Source of the DNA: Aedoeadaptatus coxii
Lineage (GTDB): Bacteria > Bacillota > Clostridia > Tissierellales > Peptoniphilaceae
DNA length: 64,000 bases
Direction: 5' to 3' (one strand)
NCBI RefSeq assembly: GCF_903819215.1
Contig: NZ_CAIJCT010000016.1
Shown here in pieces: positions 1 through 8,481 of the stretch. Each line of letters opens with the position of its first letter. Positions within the stretch are counted from its first letter, which is position 1. The position numbers and the translations under genes were made by a program. The notes under the pieces are model-generated. The model was not told the origin of the DNA. It saw only the letters and a program-made list of their open reading frames with translations, and made no database searches.

Positions 1-46
1 AACTGATGATCGCCGCTATAAAAAACGGTAATATCATGGTCTTCAT
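1..46 (-). CDS. Start of a downstream gene, probably a membrane protein (partial)
   Basis: An ATG at 46 (or a second in-frame ATG at 37) lies four bases after the upp stop codon and opens a frame to the window edge that reads MKTMILPFFIAAIIS, a hydrophobic stretch typical of the first membrane segment of a polytopic protein. No strong ribosome binding site is seen, so the gene would depend on coupling to upp. In related bacteria upp is often followed by a WecA/TagO-type sugar-phosphate transferase, which would fit, but the visible fragment is too short to name. This is a weak call. Confidence 0.3.
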   Translation of the reverse strand, partial: MKTMILPFFIAAIIS

Positions 47-49
47 AAA

Positions 50-679
50 TTACTTCGTCCCGAAAATTCTATCTCCCGCATCGCCGAGACCCGGCACGAT
101 GTATGCGTTGTCGTCGAGTTTTTCGTCGATACACGATACGTAAATATCTACATCGGGATGGGCTTTTTGAAGGGCTTCCATTCCTTCAGGCGCCGCAAGT
201 AAACAGAGGGCGCGAATGTGGCTTGCTCCTCTTTCTTTGACAAAATCAATGGCCGCCGCTAAAGAACCGCCCGTAGCGAGCATGGGATCGACGATAATGA
301 CTTCCCGTTCGGAAACGTCTTTCGGGAGTTTGCAGTAATATTCAACCGGTTGAAGGGTTTCCGGATCGCGGTAAAGACCGATATGACCTACGCGGGCGCC
401 GGGAACTAAGTTTAATAGCCCGTCGACCATGCCGAGTCCCGCTCTTAAAACGGGAACGATAACGGGTTTTTTACCCGCCATTTCTTTGCCCGTGGCCGTT
501 CCCATAGGCGTTTGAATGACTTTATCTTGAATGGGCAAATCTCTCGTCAATTCGTGACCCATGAGCATGGTAATTTCCGTCAACAATTGGCGAAAATCTT
601 TACTCGATGTGTTCACGTCTCTCAGGAGCGTCAATTTGTGTTGAATTAAAGGGTGATCGGTTACAGTTACTTTTCCCAT
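50..679 (-). CDS. upp: Uracil phosphoribosyltransferase
   Basis: Salvage enzyme that joins uracil and PRPP to give UMP in the cytoplasm. The 209-residue length is the family norm. The PRPP-binding loop DPMLATGGS lies at residues 131-139 and the uracil-binding segment YIVPGLGDAGDR at 193-204. The start codon overlaps the 3' end of rpiB by 13 bases, so the gene is the last clear member of the sua5-phosphatase-rpiB-upp operon and is probably translationally coupled. The upp-rpiB pairing is common in Firmicutes. Confidence 0.97.
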   Translation of the reverse strand: MGKVTVTDHPLIQHKLTLLRDVNTSSKDFRQLLTEITMLMGHELTRDLPIQDKVIQTPMGTATGKEMAGKKPVIVPVLRAGLGMVDGLLNLVPGARVGHIGLYRDPETLQPVEYYCKLPKDVSEREVIIVDPMLATGGSLAAAIDFVKERGASHIRALCLLAAPEGMEALQKAHPDVDIYVSCIDEKLDDNAYIVPGLGDAGDRIFGTK

Positions 680-1110
680 ACTTCCTCCTCAATAGCTTCC
701 ACGCGGCGAATATGTCGGCCGCCTTCAAATGGTTCTTCTAAAAATACATCGGCGATGGCTTTTGTCATGTCGCCGCCGATGGTGCGCGCGCCCATGGAAA
801 TCATGTTGGCGTCGTTGTGGCGGCGGCAAAGGGCGGCGGAATAGGGCTCGGACACCATGGCGCAGCGAATGCCCTTTACTTTATTGGCGGCGATGCCGAT
901 GCCGATGCCGGATCCGCAGATCACAATGCCCCGCTCGCATTCTCCGCTCGCTACCAGTTGCGCCGCTTTTTTACCGAATTCGGGATAATCCACCGATTCC
1001 GTAGAATCCGTGCCCACGTCGACGACGGTGTGGCCTTTTTCTTCCAAATACGCTTTCAGCGCTTCCTTTCTGCGAAAGCCGCCGTGATCGGCGCCCATGG
1101 CGATTTTCAT
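667..1110 (-). CDS. rpiB: Ribose 5-phosphate isomerase B
   Basis: Interconverts ribose 5-phosphate and ribulose 5-phosphate in the pentose phosphate pathway and so supplies PRPP precursor, which fits its place before upp. 147 residues, normal for RpiB/LacAB. Visible features are the N-terminal GADHGG (residues 6-11), the VICGSGIG loop with the catalytic cysteine at residue 65, and RRHNDANM with His98. It overlaps the phosphatase gene upstream by four bases (ATGA type) and upp downstream by 13 bases. Confidence 0.96.
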   Translation of the reverse strand: MKIAMGADHGGFRRKEALKAYLEEKGHTVVDVGTDSTESVDYPEFGKKAAQLVASGECERGIVICGSGIGIGIAANKVKGIRCAMVSEPYSAALCRRHNDANMISMGARTIGGDMTKAIADVFLEEPFEGGRHIRRVEAIEEEVWEK

Positions 1111-1535
1111 AGCTCTCCCTCCTCGAATTTACGCTCGATTTCTTTCATCAAACTATTTTTCGTAAAGCGATAAATGGTCATGTCGGCGCCGAAGGGATCG
1201 ATCACGTCTTTTTCGGCGAATGGCTCGATTTTATCGCTGTAAGCCGGCCAGCCGCGCTTTAAATTCGCCGCCATGGTGTGGGTCATGACGTAAATTTTAT
1301 CCGCCCATTCCAAATCTTTTTCGGTAAGGGTTTTGGCTCTATGAAAACTTCCGTTAATGCCCTCTTCAGCCAACACTTTCAACGCACCATGGCTCATGCC
1401 CTCGCCGTCGTGAGCCGCCATGCCGCGGCTTCTCACGGTGTAGCCGAGATTGCGCTTGTCCGCTTCCACTTCCGTCAACACTTTTGCCATGGGGCTGCGG
1501 CATGTGTTGCCCGTGCAAATGTAGAGAATGTTCAC
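1107..1535 (-). CDS. Low molecular weight protein tyrosine phosphatase family protein
   Basis: Probable cytoplasmic phosphatase of the LMW-PTP/arsenate reductase family (YwlE-like; YwlE is a protein-arginine phosphatase in Bacillus). With a GTG start at 1535 the protein is 142 residues and opens directly with the P-loop CTGNTCRS (Cys7, Arg13); the general-acid aspartate is in VIDPFGAD. A longer in-frame reading from 1652 adds an arginine-rich leader that lies inside sua5 and is rejected. The GTG overlaps the sua5 TGA as GTGA. The gene order sua5-phosphatase-rpiB-upp matches the ywlC-ywlE-ywlF arrangement of Bacillus. The exact substrate is not shown by the sequence. Confidence 0.9.
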   Translation of the reverse strand: MNILYICTGNTCRSPMAKVLTEVEADKRNLGYTVRSRGMAAHDGEGMSHGALKVLAEEGINGSFHRAKTLTEKDLEWADKIYVMTHTMAANLKRGWPAYSDKIEPFAEKDVIDPFGADMTIYRFTKNSLMKEIERKFEEGEL

Positions 1536-2581
1536 AGTCCTAAAACCACCTTTCCGCCGCAAGCCTTTAAGAGACGGTTCATAATGCCGACACCGAGGCC
1601 GCGAAAATCGAAGCCTTCTACGAAGATAACGTCGATGTCTTCTTCGTCGCATCGCCTTAAACTGTCGAAAAGATCGTGGGCGATTGATTCAAGTTCTTCC
1701 CGAGAGCCCATGTCGATTAAAAGATCCATTCCTTCATAGGCCTCTTTCGTTTCCGTCGTACATAAAACCGCCGTGCGTTTCGACGGTTCCGTTTCCTCGA
1801 TGCGCCGATTAATTTCTTTGGCGATGTTTCGCAAATCGCCGGCGAAAAGGGTGGCGTCTCCTTTCGGCGCATAATGTCTGTATTTTTGTCCCGGACTTTT
1901 GGGAACCTCGTGATTGGAGGCGTCGATGGTCGTCTGGTCGATGCCCACTTCCCCGATAATCGCCTCTAAATCTTCTTTCGTGACGCCGCCAGGGCGGTAA
2001 ATCACCGGCGGATCCACGGTAACGTCCAGCACCGTGGATTCGATGCCCACATGGCTGTCGCCGGAATCGACGATCATGGGTACCTTCCCCTTCATATCTT
2101 CCAAGACGTGGGAAAGGCGCGTAGGCGACGGCCTGCCCGATGTATTGGCGCTCGGCGCCGCGACGGGAATGGCCGCTTCTTTTAGAATTTCGTGGGCGAT
2201 GGGGTGTGACGGCATGCGAATGGCCACCGTATCCGCCCCTGCCGTAATACTGTCGGGCACTATGTCCGAACGCTCGAAAATCAGCGTCAAAGGCCCCGGC
2301 CAAAACATATCCATGCAGTCCTTTCCCTTGGGCGGAATCACTTTGACGAGATCCAGCACCTGCTCGGGATCGGCAATGTGAAGAATCAGGGGATTATCCT
2401 TGGGGCGCCCCTTGACGGCAAAAATTTTATCTACCGCCTCGTCGTTTAAACCGTCGGCACCTAAACCGTAAACCGTTTCCGTGGGAAAGATGACCAATTC
2501 GCCGGCGCGTAAAAGATCCGCCGCCTCTTTAATCTTTTCCCGTTCATCGATTGTATCTATGTGTAAAACTTTCGTTTCCAT
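1532..2581 (-). CDS. sua5: L-threonylcarbamoyladenylate synthase (Sua5/YwlC type)
   Basis: Makes threonylcarbamoyl-AMP from threonine, bicarbonate and ATP, the first step of the universal t6A37 modification of ANN-decoding tRNAs. 349 residues: an N-terminal YrdC-like domain (about 12-205) with FPTETVYGLG and the KGRP motif, then a C-terminal Sua5 domain (about 225-349), the long two-domain form rather than short TsaC. The start is supported by GAGGAGG five bases upstream. It is the first gene of a four-gene coupled operon with its own extended -10 promoter. Confidence 0.95.
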   Translation of the reverse strand: METKVLHIDTIDEREKIKEAADLLRAGELVIFPTETVYGLGADGLNDEAVDKIFAVKGRPKDNPLILHIADPEQVLDLVKVIPPKGKDCMDMFWPGPLTLIFERSDIVPDSITAGADTVAIRMPSHPIAHEILKEAAIPVAAPSANTSGRPSPTRLSHVLEDMKGKVPMIVDSGDSHVGIESTVLDVTVDPPVIYRPGGVTKEDLEAIIGEVGIDQTTIDASNHEVPKSPGQKYRHYAPKGDATLFAGDLRNIAKEINRRIEETEPSKRTAVLCTTETKEAYEGMDLLIDMGSREELESIAHDLFDSLRRCDEEDIDVIFVEGFDFRGLGVGIMNRLLKACGGKVVLGL

Positions 2582-2601
2582 GGATTCCTCCTCAACTGTT
2601 C

Positions 2602-2610
2602 ATTATAACA
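2602..2610 (-). promoter_or_regulatory. Extended -10 promoter of the sua5 operon
   Basis: On the minus strand the sequence TGTTATAAT gives a consensus -10 hexamer preceded by the TG extension. No good -35 hexamer is visible 17 bases upstream, which the extended -10 could offset. It lies about 20 bases before the sua5 start codon. Confidence 0.6.
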
Positions 2611-2643
2611 CATGGCAGCCACTGCTTCGGAGGAATCGGGGAA

Positions 2644-3336
2644 TTAGAGTTCCTCTAAAAAGGCCAGCGACAACTCCATCATATTGGTGGTCACTACGTG
2701 GGATGTCATTTCCATACATTCGTAGACCAAAGGCATCGTGCCCTTGTGAAGGGGGCGAATGACCTCGTAATAGTTTTTTTGGTACACGGGGTTCACCGAT
2801 TGATCCGCTTCTCCGTTGAGCATCAAAATGGCTTTTTCCACGTGATCTTCCACGTGACGGATGGGATTCAGTTCTTCGATTTTTTCCTTATACGGCCCTT
2901 TGGCCATGGCTTGCCAATCCCCCATGCCGTTGAGCGCCATTACCCCCGTTACATCGCCTTTAGACAAAAGCCCCATGGCGGTAAAACCGCCGAGGGAATG
3001 GCCGCAGACAATCCGCTTATAGTTGGGAAAAACATCGTCTAAGTACTTTGCCACGACCTCGTATTCCTCGATATTTTGTAAAAGCACTTGGGGCAGCTTG
3101 TTCATATCGCGATCGTAATCGTAGCTTCCCCTGGAATCGTGAAGGCTTTCTTCCACGATGAGAACGGGATAGCCTGCCGCCGCCCAAATGCTTGCGCGGA
3201 AACGGGAAGAGGTTACGCTGCTTCCCCAGCCGTGGTAATAAATGAGGACAATGTCTTTTTTAATGGTCGCAGGCTCGATTAAAAGGGCGGGAATAGTTCC
3301 CGCACAAACCGCCTTTTCTTTTACATTGAAATACAT
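2644..3336 (-). CDS. Alpha/beta hydrolase of unknown substrate
   Basis: A 230-residue serine hydrolase of the dienelactone hydrolase/prolyl oligopeptidase-like group. The nucleophile elbow GHSLGG is at residues 112-117 (Ser114), the acid is probably the Asp of LNGEADQS, and the base the His of EMTSHVV near the C-terminus. An oxyanion-side YYHGWGSS motif is at 33-40. There is no signal peptide, so it is cytoplasmic. The start codon is one base after the ung stop, making it the last gene of the trk-ung run. Substrate cannot be read from the sequence. Confidence 0.85.
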   Translation of the reverse strand: MYFNVKEKAVCAGTIPALLIEPATIKKDIVLIYYHGWGSSVTSSRFRASIWAAAGYPVLIVEESLHDSRGSYDYDRDMNKLPQVLLQNIEEYEVVAKYLDDVFPNYKRIVCGHSLGGFTAMGLLSKGDVTGVMALNGMGDWQAMAKGPYKEKIEELNPIRHVEDHVEKAILMLNGEADQSVNPVYQKNYYEVIRPLHKGTMPLVYECMEMTSHVVTTNMMELSLAFLEEL

Positions 3337-3337
3337 C

Positions 3338-3994
3338 TTATCTCCAATCTATGGGCGCCACGCCCCGTTTCCTTAAGTAATCGTTGGTTTTTGAAAAGCA
3401 TTTACAACCGAAAAATCCACGATAAGCCGATAACGGCGACGGATGAGGAGATTCTAAAATCAAATGCTCTTTATTATGAATCAGCCGCTTCTTTCCCCGG
3501 GCGTGGGCGCCCCAAAGTATAAAGACCACGGGCTCTTTTTTATTTCCGATACATTGGATAACCTTATCCGTAAAAATTTCCCAGCCTATTTTGCCGTGGC
3601 TCAGGGGCTGCCCGGAACGCACGGTAAGGGTGGTGTTTAACAGCAACACGCCCTGTTTTGCCCAGGGCGTCAAATCGCCGTCTTCCCGTTTAATGCCCAT
3701 ATCTTCTTCCAGTTCTTTGTAAATGTTTACGAGGGAAGGTGGCAGTTTCATGCCCTTAGGCACGGAAAAGGAAAGGCCTTGAGCCTGGCCTTCGCCGTGA
3801 TAGGGATCCTGTCCGAGGATCACCACTTTCGTGTCACCGAAGGAGGTGAGCCGCATGGCGCGGAAAATATTTTGCGCTTCGGGAAAAATGCGTTGGTGCG
3901 CGTATTCCTTCAGGAGCAAACGGCGCAGATCCAAATAATAGTCTTTTCCCATTTCCTCCGCCATAATGGCGTCCCAATCGTTACCGAATTGCAT
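3338..3994 (-). CDS. ung: Uracil-DNA glycosylase
   Basis: Family 1 UDG that removes uracil from DNA at the start of base excision repair. 218 residues, normal length. The water-activating loop GQDPYHG is at 61-67 (Asp63) and the minor-groove Leu loop HPSPLSA at 184-190 with the catalytic His. It sits nine bases after the TrkA-like gene and one base before the hydrolase gene, so it is probably cotranscribed with both. Confidence 0.97.
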   Translation of the reverse strand: MQFGNDWDAIMAEEMGKDYYLDLRRLLLKEYAHQRIFPEAQNIFRAMRLTSFGDTKVVILGQDPYHGEGQAQGLSFSVPKGMKLPPSLVNIYKELEEDMGIKREDGDLTPWAKQGVLLLNTTLTVRSGQPLSHGKIGWEIFTDKVIQCIGNKKEPVVFILWGAHARGKKRLIHNKEHLILESPHPSPLSAYRGFFGCKCFSKTNDYLRKRGVAPIDWR

Positions 3995-4003
3995 AAGCCC
4001 CCC

Positions 4004-5338
4004 TTAAAGTGAAAACAGTTCCGTCAGGAAACGCTTCGGTTTCCGCCGCACAAATAAATGAAGATCTCCTGCGCTTTCCGGCAAGAGGAAGAGAATCAGG
4101 CGATCTCCCGCTTTTAAGACGGTCTTGCCCTTGGCGAGAATACTTTCTCCTCCGCGGTCGATGCCGCCGATTAAAAAGCCCACGGAAAGATTTAATTCTT
4201 CAATGGTTTTATCGCAGGCAAAGGCGTCGTCTTTTAAGACGATTTCGTAAATATCCAAATTTCCCGGGAAAAGGTGAAGGGAAATATCCGGATGGCCGAA
4301 TAAATTATGTTTGATGCGCTGGGAAACCAATAGTTCCCCGGAAAAAATGCCCCCGTTGTGGCTTACGTCCACAATGCCCATAAACCGCTCGTCTCGCAAA
4401 CAAAGGGCCACATTTTCCATATGGGCATTGCGCGCCGCCGTAGCCGCCAAAAAATTATTGGCGTCGCTTGAGGATGCGGCGATAAAACCGTCGAAAGATT
4501 CCACGTCGACATTTTCCAAAATATCCATTATGGGCTTGTTTTTAGGAATGGTGACGCTGCCTCGGCGCTTCACGTTGCCGATGGTCACCGTGTCCACATT
4601 GCGATCGGACAGAAAGGATTCGATACACGCCGCGCCGCGACTGTCGCCGTAAATTAAAAACTTTTGCGTATCCTCTTCGTCGAAGAGCAATACGCGAACG
4701 TGGCGTCGTCTGAATCGGCGAATGGCATCCATGCTCCCGATCATGCGGAGCACGTCGTTGGCTTCGAGAACCGTGTTGCCGTCGGGAACGATGATCCGCC
4801 CGTCGCGGCGAATGACCACGAGAACCAAATCTTCAAAAGGCCCTATATCTCGAACGCGCCGACCGACAAATCCCGGGTGATCGCCGATATCCCATTTGAT
4901 GAGAGCGAAACCGAAGTTTTCGAAAACCTCGGTTTGCATGCCCTCTTCGGCGTAGAAAAAGCGATGGACGCGCTCGGCTAAATATTTTCCGTAATCATAG
5001 ACGTAATCGATGCCGAAGCGCTCTTTTTCCCGCTCTAAAAGTTCGCCGAGGCCGGGGTCGTAGGCTACAAAATGTACGGGTACGTTCATGGCACTAATAT
5101 GCCCGGCGAGGGCTAAAGCCCCCGGCGTGCGATCGCAAAAGACGACGGCGTCGGTTTTGAATTCGTCGTCGTCTAAAAAATCCCGAACGTCGTCGAAAAA
5201 TTCCACGGGGAACTCTCGATATTCATCAAAACGCCCCACTCCTCTTTCAATTCGAAATTCAACGTCGTGGCCTTCCCGCTCCAACGTCTGGGCGAGCAGG
5301 CGACTGCCCGGTTCCGTTCCGATAATGGTAATATGCAT
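4004..5338 (-). CDS. Degenerate TrkA-like RCK-domain protein
   Basis: A 444-residue protein with the two-times-(Rossmann plus TrkA_C) layout of TrkA, lying just downstream of trkH. Both Rossmann halves have lost the usual glycine motif: the first reads IIGTEPGSRLL and the second FLIYGDSRGAAC, compared with VVGGGKLG and ILGGGKLGD in the intact TrkA encoded at 6779-8158. The two TrkA_C domains (about 150-225 and 360-435) are better kept, with VPDGNTVLEANDVL in the first. It is probably a second cytoplasmic ring subunit of the K+ transporter that has weak or no NAD(H) binding. A role in holding or gating TrkH without nucleotide sensing is inference. Confidence 0.75.
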   Translation of the reverse strand: MHITIIGTEPGSRLLAQTLEREGHDVEFRIERGVGRFDEYREFPVEFFDDVRDFLDDDEFKTDAVVFCDRTPGALALAGHISAMNVPVHFVAYDPGLGELLEREKERFGIDYVYDYGKYLAERVHRFFYAEEGMQTEVFENFGFALIKWDIGDHPGFVGRRVRDIGPFEDLVLVVIRRDGRIIVPDGNTVLEANDVLRMIGSMDAIRRFRRRHVRVLLFDEEDTQKFLIYGDSRGAACIESFLSDRNVDTVTIGNVKRRGSVTIPKNKPIMDILENVDVESFDGFIAASSSDANNFLAATAARNAHMENVALCLRDERFMGIVDVSHNGGIFSGELLVSQRIKHNLFGHPDISLHLFPGNLDIYEIVLKDDAFACDKTIEELNLSVGFLIGGIDRGGESILAKGKTVLKAGDRLILFLLPESAGDLHLFVRRKPKRFLTELFSL

Positions 5339-5346
5339 AGTCTCTC

Positions 5347-6801
5347 CTAATCCATTAACTGATTGCCGTGTCCCATGGTGAATAATCCGAGGACGGTGAA
5401 AAATTCCAAGCGCCCCAGCAGCATAAGGGCAGAAAAGATAAGTTTATAGCCCGCGCCGAAGCTTGAAAATGTGTTGGTGGGCCCGACGCCTGCAAATCCC
5501 GGCCCGACATTGGAAAGGCAGGTAAGGGATCCCGAAAAGGCCGTCAGAAAGTCTACGCCGGATAAACTCACGATCACCGTGGCGACGGCGAGAATCATAA
5601 AGTACACCACGGAAAAGGCGACGATGCCGAGAATGACACGATCCTCTACGATTTTTCCGTTGACGCGAATGGGTATGACGGCGTTGGGGTGAATGGATTT
5701 AAAAATCTCCCGCTTGACGATTTTCCAAAGGACGAGGATGCGAATAATTTTCATACCCCCTGCCGTGGAGCCGGCGCAGGATCCGAAGAAGTAAAGGCCG
5801 AGTAGAATACATTTTGAAAAGCCCGGCCAAAAATCGTAATCCATGGAGGCGAAGCCCGATGTGGAAATAATACTCGTCACCTGAAAGGCCGCCTCGCGGA
5901 ATCCGAGGCCGATTTTCATCCCCGTGCCGAAAATTAAATCCACGGCGATGAGGACGATGGCGGAGATGACGATTCTTAAATACAATCGGTACTCCTCGTC
6001 TAAAAACATATCCCGCCAATGGCCGGTAGCCAGTCGAGAATATAAACTGAAGTTCGTGCCGCACATCACCATGAAAATGGACATGGTGACGAGTACCGGC
6101 GTATTATTCGTGTACTGTCCCGCCGAGGCCACGTGGGAAGAAAATCCTCCGGTGCCGACGACCCCTAAGGTATGGATGACGGAATCGAAGGCGGTCATGC
6201 CGAATAGCTTTAACAACACAAAGAGGACGACGGTAATCAATAAGTAAATTTTGTAAAGAGTGACGGCGGTGTTTTTCATTCTGGGTTCCACTTTACCTGC
6301 CACAGGCCCGGGCGTTTCCGCTTTAAAAATGCGGAAGCCATTGGTGCCCGCTCTCGGCAAAAGAGCTAGGGTAAACACGAGAATCCCCATGCCGCCGATC
6401 CAGTGAGTCATGCTGCGCCAAAGCACCAAGCTTTTATCCACAATTTCGATATTGTCGATCACCGAGGCTCCCGTCGTGGTAAAGCCCGATACGATTTCAA
6501 AAATGGCGTCGATATAGGTGGGCGTCGCTCCACCGAGATAGAGTGGAACGGCACCGAAAATAGATGCGATAAACCATCCCGCAGCGACGATGAAAAGCCC
6601 GTCGCGGCCGCGAAGGTGTTCGTCTTTTTTCGGCACTAAAAACAGCGCCACCCCCGCCAGGGCGCAAAGACCGATGGCGATTAAAAACGCCATGACGCTC
6701 CCTTCCCCGTTGACTTTGGCATAAATCAAAGGCGGCAACATAAAAGCCCCTTCCACGGCGAGCAGCAAGCCTAAAACATCAAATGCCGCGCCAAAATTCA
6801 T
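5347..6801 (-). CDS. trkH: Trk-type potassium uptake protein, membrane subunit
   Basis: Polytopic K+ translocating subunit, 484 residues with about ten to twelve hydrophobic segments and the four pore-like repeats typical of TrkH/KtrB (glycine-rich turns such as SGFTTTGAS and GTGGFSSH). The start at 6801 has GGAGGATTC upstream and overlaps the 3' end of trkA by 23 bases, so translation is probably coupled and the two subunits are made together. A TrkA-like gene follows nine bases downstream. Confidence 0.95.
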   Translation of the reverse strand: MNFGAAFDVLGLLLAVEGAFMLPPLIYAKVNGEGSVMAFLIAIGLCALAGVALFLVPKKDEHLRGRDGLFIVAAGWFIASIFGAVPLYLGGATPTYIDAIFEIVSGFTTTGASVIDNIEIVDKSLVLWRSMTHWIGGMGILVFTLALLPRAGTNGFRIFKAETPGPVAGKVEPRMKNTAVTLYKIYLLITVVLFVLLKLFGMTAFDSVIHTLGVVGTGGFSSHVASAGQYTNNTPVLVTMSIFMVMCGTNFSLYSRLATGHWRDMFLDEEYRLYLRIVISAIVLIAVDLIFGTGMKIGLGFREAAFQVTSIISTSGFASMDYDFWPGFSKCILLGLYFFGSCAGSTAGGMKIIRILVLWKIVKREIFKSIHPNAVIPIRVNGKIVEDRVILGIVAFSVVYFMILAVATVIVSLSGVDFLTAFSGSLTCLSNVGPGFAGVGPTNTFSSFGAGYKLIFSALMLLGRLEFFTVLGLFTMGHGNQLMD

Positions 6802-8158
6802 TGAAGAATCCTCCTCGATTGGTGTAGAAATAATTTTTCATGGTTCGCACATTTTTATGTTTGCAGAACACGATAATGCGATCCCCTTGTTGCAGTTTCG
6901 ATTGGCCGCTTGGAATAATGACATCCTGCCCTCTTACGATGGCGGCGATTAAAATCCCCTTGGGCAGCGAAAGATCCATTAAGGGCGTATTTAAAATTTT
7001 CAAATTATCGTTTAATTTAATTTCGGCGATTTCCGTATCCCCGTCGTACATTAAGTTAATGGCCAGGGCGTCTTTTCCGCGAATGAGCTTTAAAATAATC
7101 GATGCCGTAATAAAACTGGGATTGAACGTGGCGTCGAGATTTAATTTGTCCAACACATTAATAAAGTTTACACGGGAAATTTTCGCTACGGATTTCGTAA
7201 TGCCCTCTTCTTTCATGGAAAGGGCCATTAAAATATTCGTCTCGTCGATGCCCGTAGCGCCGACAAAGGCGTCGTAAGAGTGGATCACTTCCTCTTCCAG
7301 CACGTTGAAATCCGTGCCGTCGCCGTGAATCACCACCGCTTCGGGATGGCGCTCTTTCAACGCCACCGCCTTGTCGTGATCCTTTTCGATGACGAGGACG
7401 TCGATTCTGTCTTTCAACAAAAGGCCGCAGAGATAATCGCCGAGCTTGCCGCCCCCTAAAATCATGACGCTCTTCGTCGGCTTCACCGCCTGCACATTGG
7501 AATGAAGGCGATCAAATTCGTCGATGCTCTTTCGCGCGCCGATAACGAGGATCACGTCATTTTCCTTCAACATGGTGTTGCCGTTGGGAATAAAAGTGTA
7601 GCCCTTTCGAGAAACGGCGGCGATGAGGAGATTATGGAAATTGTTTAAATCCATGAGTTTTTTATTGACGAACTCCTGCTCCTGCCCTACGTTAAATTCC
7701 ACGAGTTTTACCTTTCCCCCGGCAAACTCGTCGCTCATCAGAGAGTATTTTTTCAGCAAATACTTTTCGATGGCGGTGGCGGCGGCGTGTTCGGGATTGA
7801 TGACGTAGTCAATATCCAATTCTTCCTTAATAAGGCGAATTTGGGAATGGTATTCCGGATTACGAATACGGGCGATGGCGCGCTTACACCCCATTTTTTT
7901 GGCGATACTCGTCACCAACACATTGGATTCGTCGCTGGTGACCGTGCCGATAATCATGTCGTATTTCTCGATATTCAGTTCTTTTAAAATATTAAAATCC
8001 AACGCATTGCCCGTAATGGTCAAAACGTCCAACTCGTTATTTACCTTATGAATCACTCGGGGATCATTATCGAGCACCGTGATCTCTACATTTTCCTCCA
8101 CGAGGGAACGGGCGAGTCGCATGCCCAATTTCCCCCCGCCTACAACCAATGCGCGCAT
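6779..8158 (-). CDS. trkA: Trk-type potassium uptake protein, regulatory subunit
   Basis: Cytoplasmic NAD-binding gating subunit for TrkH, 459 residues in two RCK repeats. The first Rossmann fold opens the protein with VVGGGKLGMRLA and the acidic residue of TVLDNDP; the second begins near residue 230 with MILGGGKLGDYL and IEKDHDKA. Each is followed by a TrkA_C domain (FIPNGNTMLKENDVI; IIPSGQSKLQQGDRI). It follows DUF896 by 13 bases and overlaps trkH. Unlike its neighbour at 4004, it keeps the nucleotide-binding residues. Confidence 0.95.
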   Translation of the reverse strand: MRALVVGGGKLGMRLARSLVEENVEITVLDNDPRVIHKVNNELDVLTITGNALDFNILKELNIEKYDMIIGTVTSDESNVLVTSIAKKMGCKRAIARIRNPEYHSQIRLIKEELDIDYVINPEHAAATAIEKYLLKKYSLMSDEFAGGKVKLVEFNVGQEQEFVNKKLMDLNNFHNLLIAAVSRKGYTFIPNGNTMLKENDVILVIGARKSIDEFDRLHSNVQAVKPTKSVMILGGGKLGDYLCGLLLKDRIDVLVIEKDHDKAVALKERHPEAVVIHGDGTDFNVLEEEVIHSYDAFVGATGIDETNILMALSMKEEGITKSVAKISRVNFINVLDKLNLDATFNPSFITASIILKLIRGKDALAINLMYDGDTEIAEIKLNDNLKILNTPLMDLSLPKGILIAAIVRGQDVIIPSGQSKLQQGDRIIVFCKHKNVRTMKNYFYTNRGGFFNEFWRGI

Positions 8159-8171
8159 GGTATTCTCCTTA

Positions 8172-8408
8172 CTAATCCTCTTGCTTTTTCGCTCTTTCTT
8201 CTTTCGCCTTCTTCAATTTTTCCGGGGTAATATCGTTGCCCTCTTCGTCTACGACCTTCGTATTTAAAAGCTGTTCGCGAAAGCCCTTTCTGAATTCCTT
8301 TAAAAAGGCCTTGCGCAATCTGTCTCTCTCTTCCATTTCCTCCGGCGTCAATTCCCGTTCTTTTGCCAATTTCGCCAGCTCATTAATGCGCGGTAAGTAA
8401 TCTATCAT
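8172..8408 (-). CDS. DUF896 family protein (YnzC-like)
   Basis: Small cytoplasmic protein of 78 residues with the YnzC/DUF896 pattern: an N-terminal helical hairpin (RINELAKLAKERELTPEE) and an RxxLRKAFLKEFRKGFR segment, followed by a charged tail. The family is widespread in Firmicutes and has no firmly assigned function; Bacillus YnzC is linked to the SOS-induced yneA operon. Here it is the first gene before trkA, 13 bases away, and has a putative divergent promoter upstream. Confidence 0.88.
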   Translation of the reverse strand: MIDYLPRINELAKLAKERELTPEEMEERDRLRKAFLKEFRKGFREQLLNTKVVDEEGNDITPEKLKKAKEERAKKQED

Positions 8409-8432
8409 TATAAAACTCCTTTATCTGCTTTG

Positions 8433-8460
8433 TTGAATTTTCTTTACATTATAGTACAAT
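8433..8460 (+). promoter_or_regulatory. Promoter for the gene at 8482, overlapping a divergent -10 for DUF896-trkA
   Basis: Plus strand: TTGAAT (8433-8438), 16 bases, TACAAT (8455-8460). Minus strand: a perfect TATAAT at 8448-8453 lies inside the same spacer and would serve DUF896-trk, although its -35 is poor. The two promoters overlap physically, so they would compete for polymerase. Confidence 0.6.
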
Positions 8461-8481
8461 GAAAAGGAAGGATGTGACAGC

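Noticed and set aside
1536..1652. Longer N-terminus for the LMW phosphatase
   Set aside because: The added 39 residues are arginine-rich, lie inside sua5 and precede the P-loop that normally opens the protein; the GTGA overlap at 1535 is the natural start.
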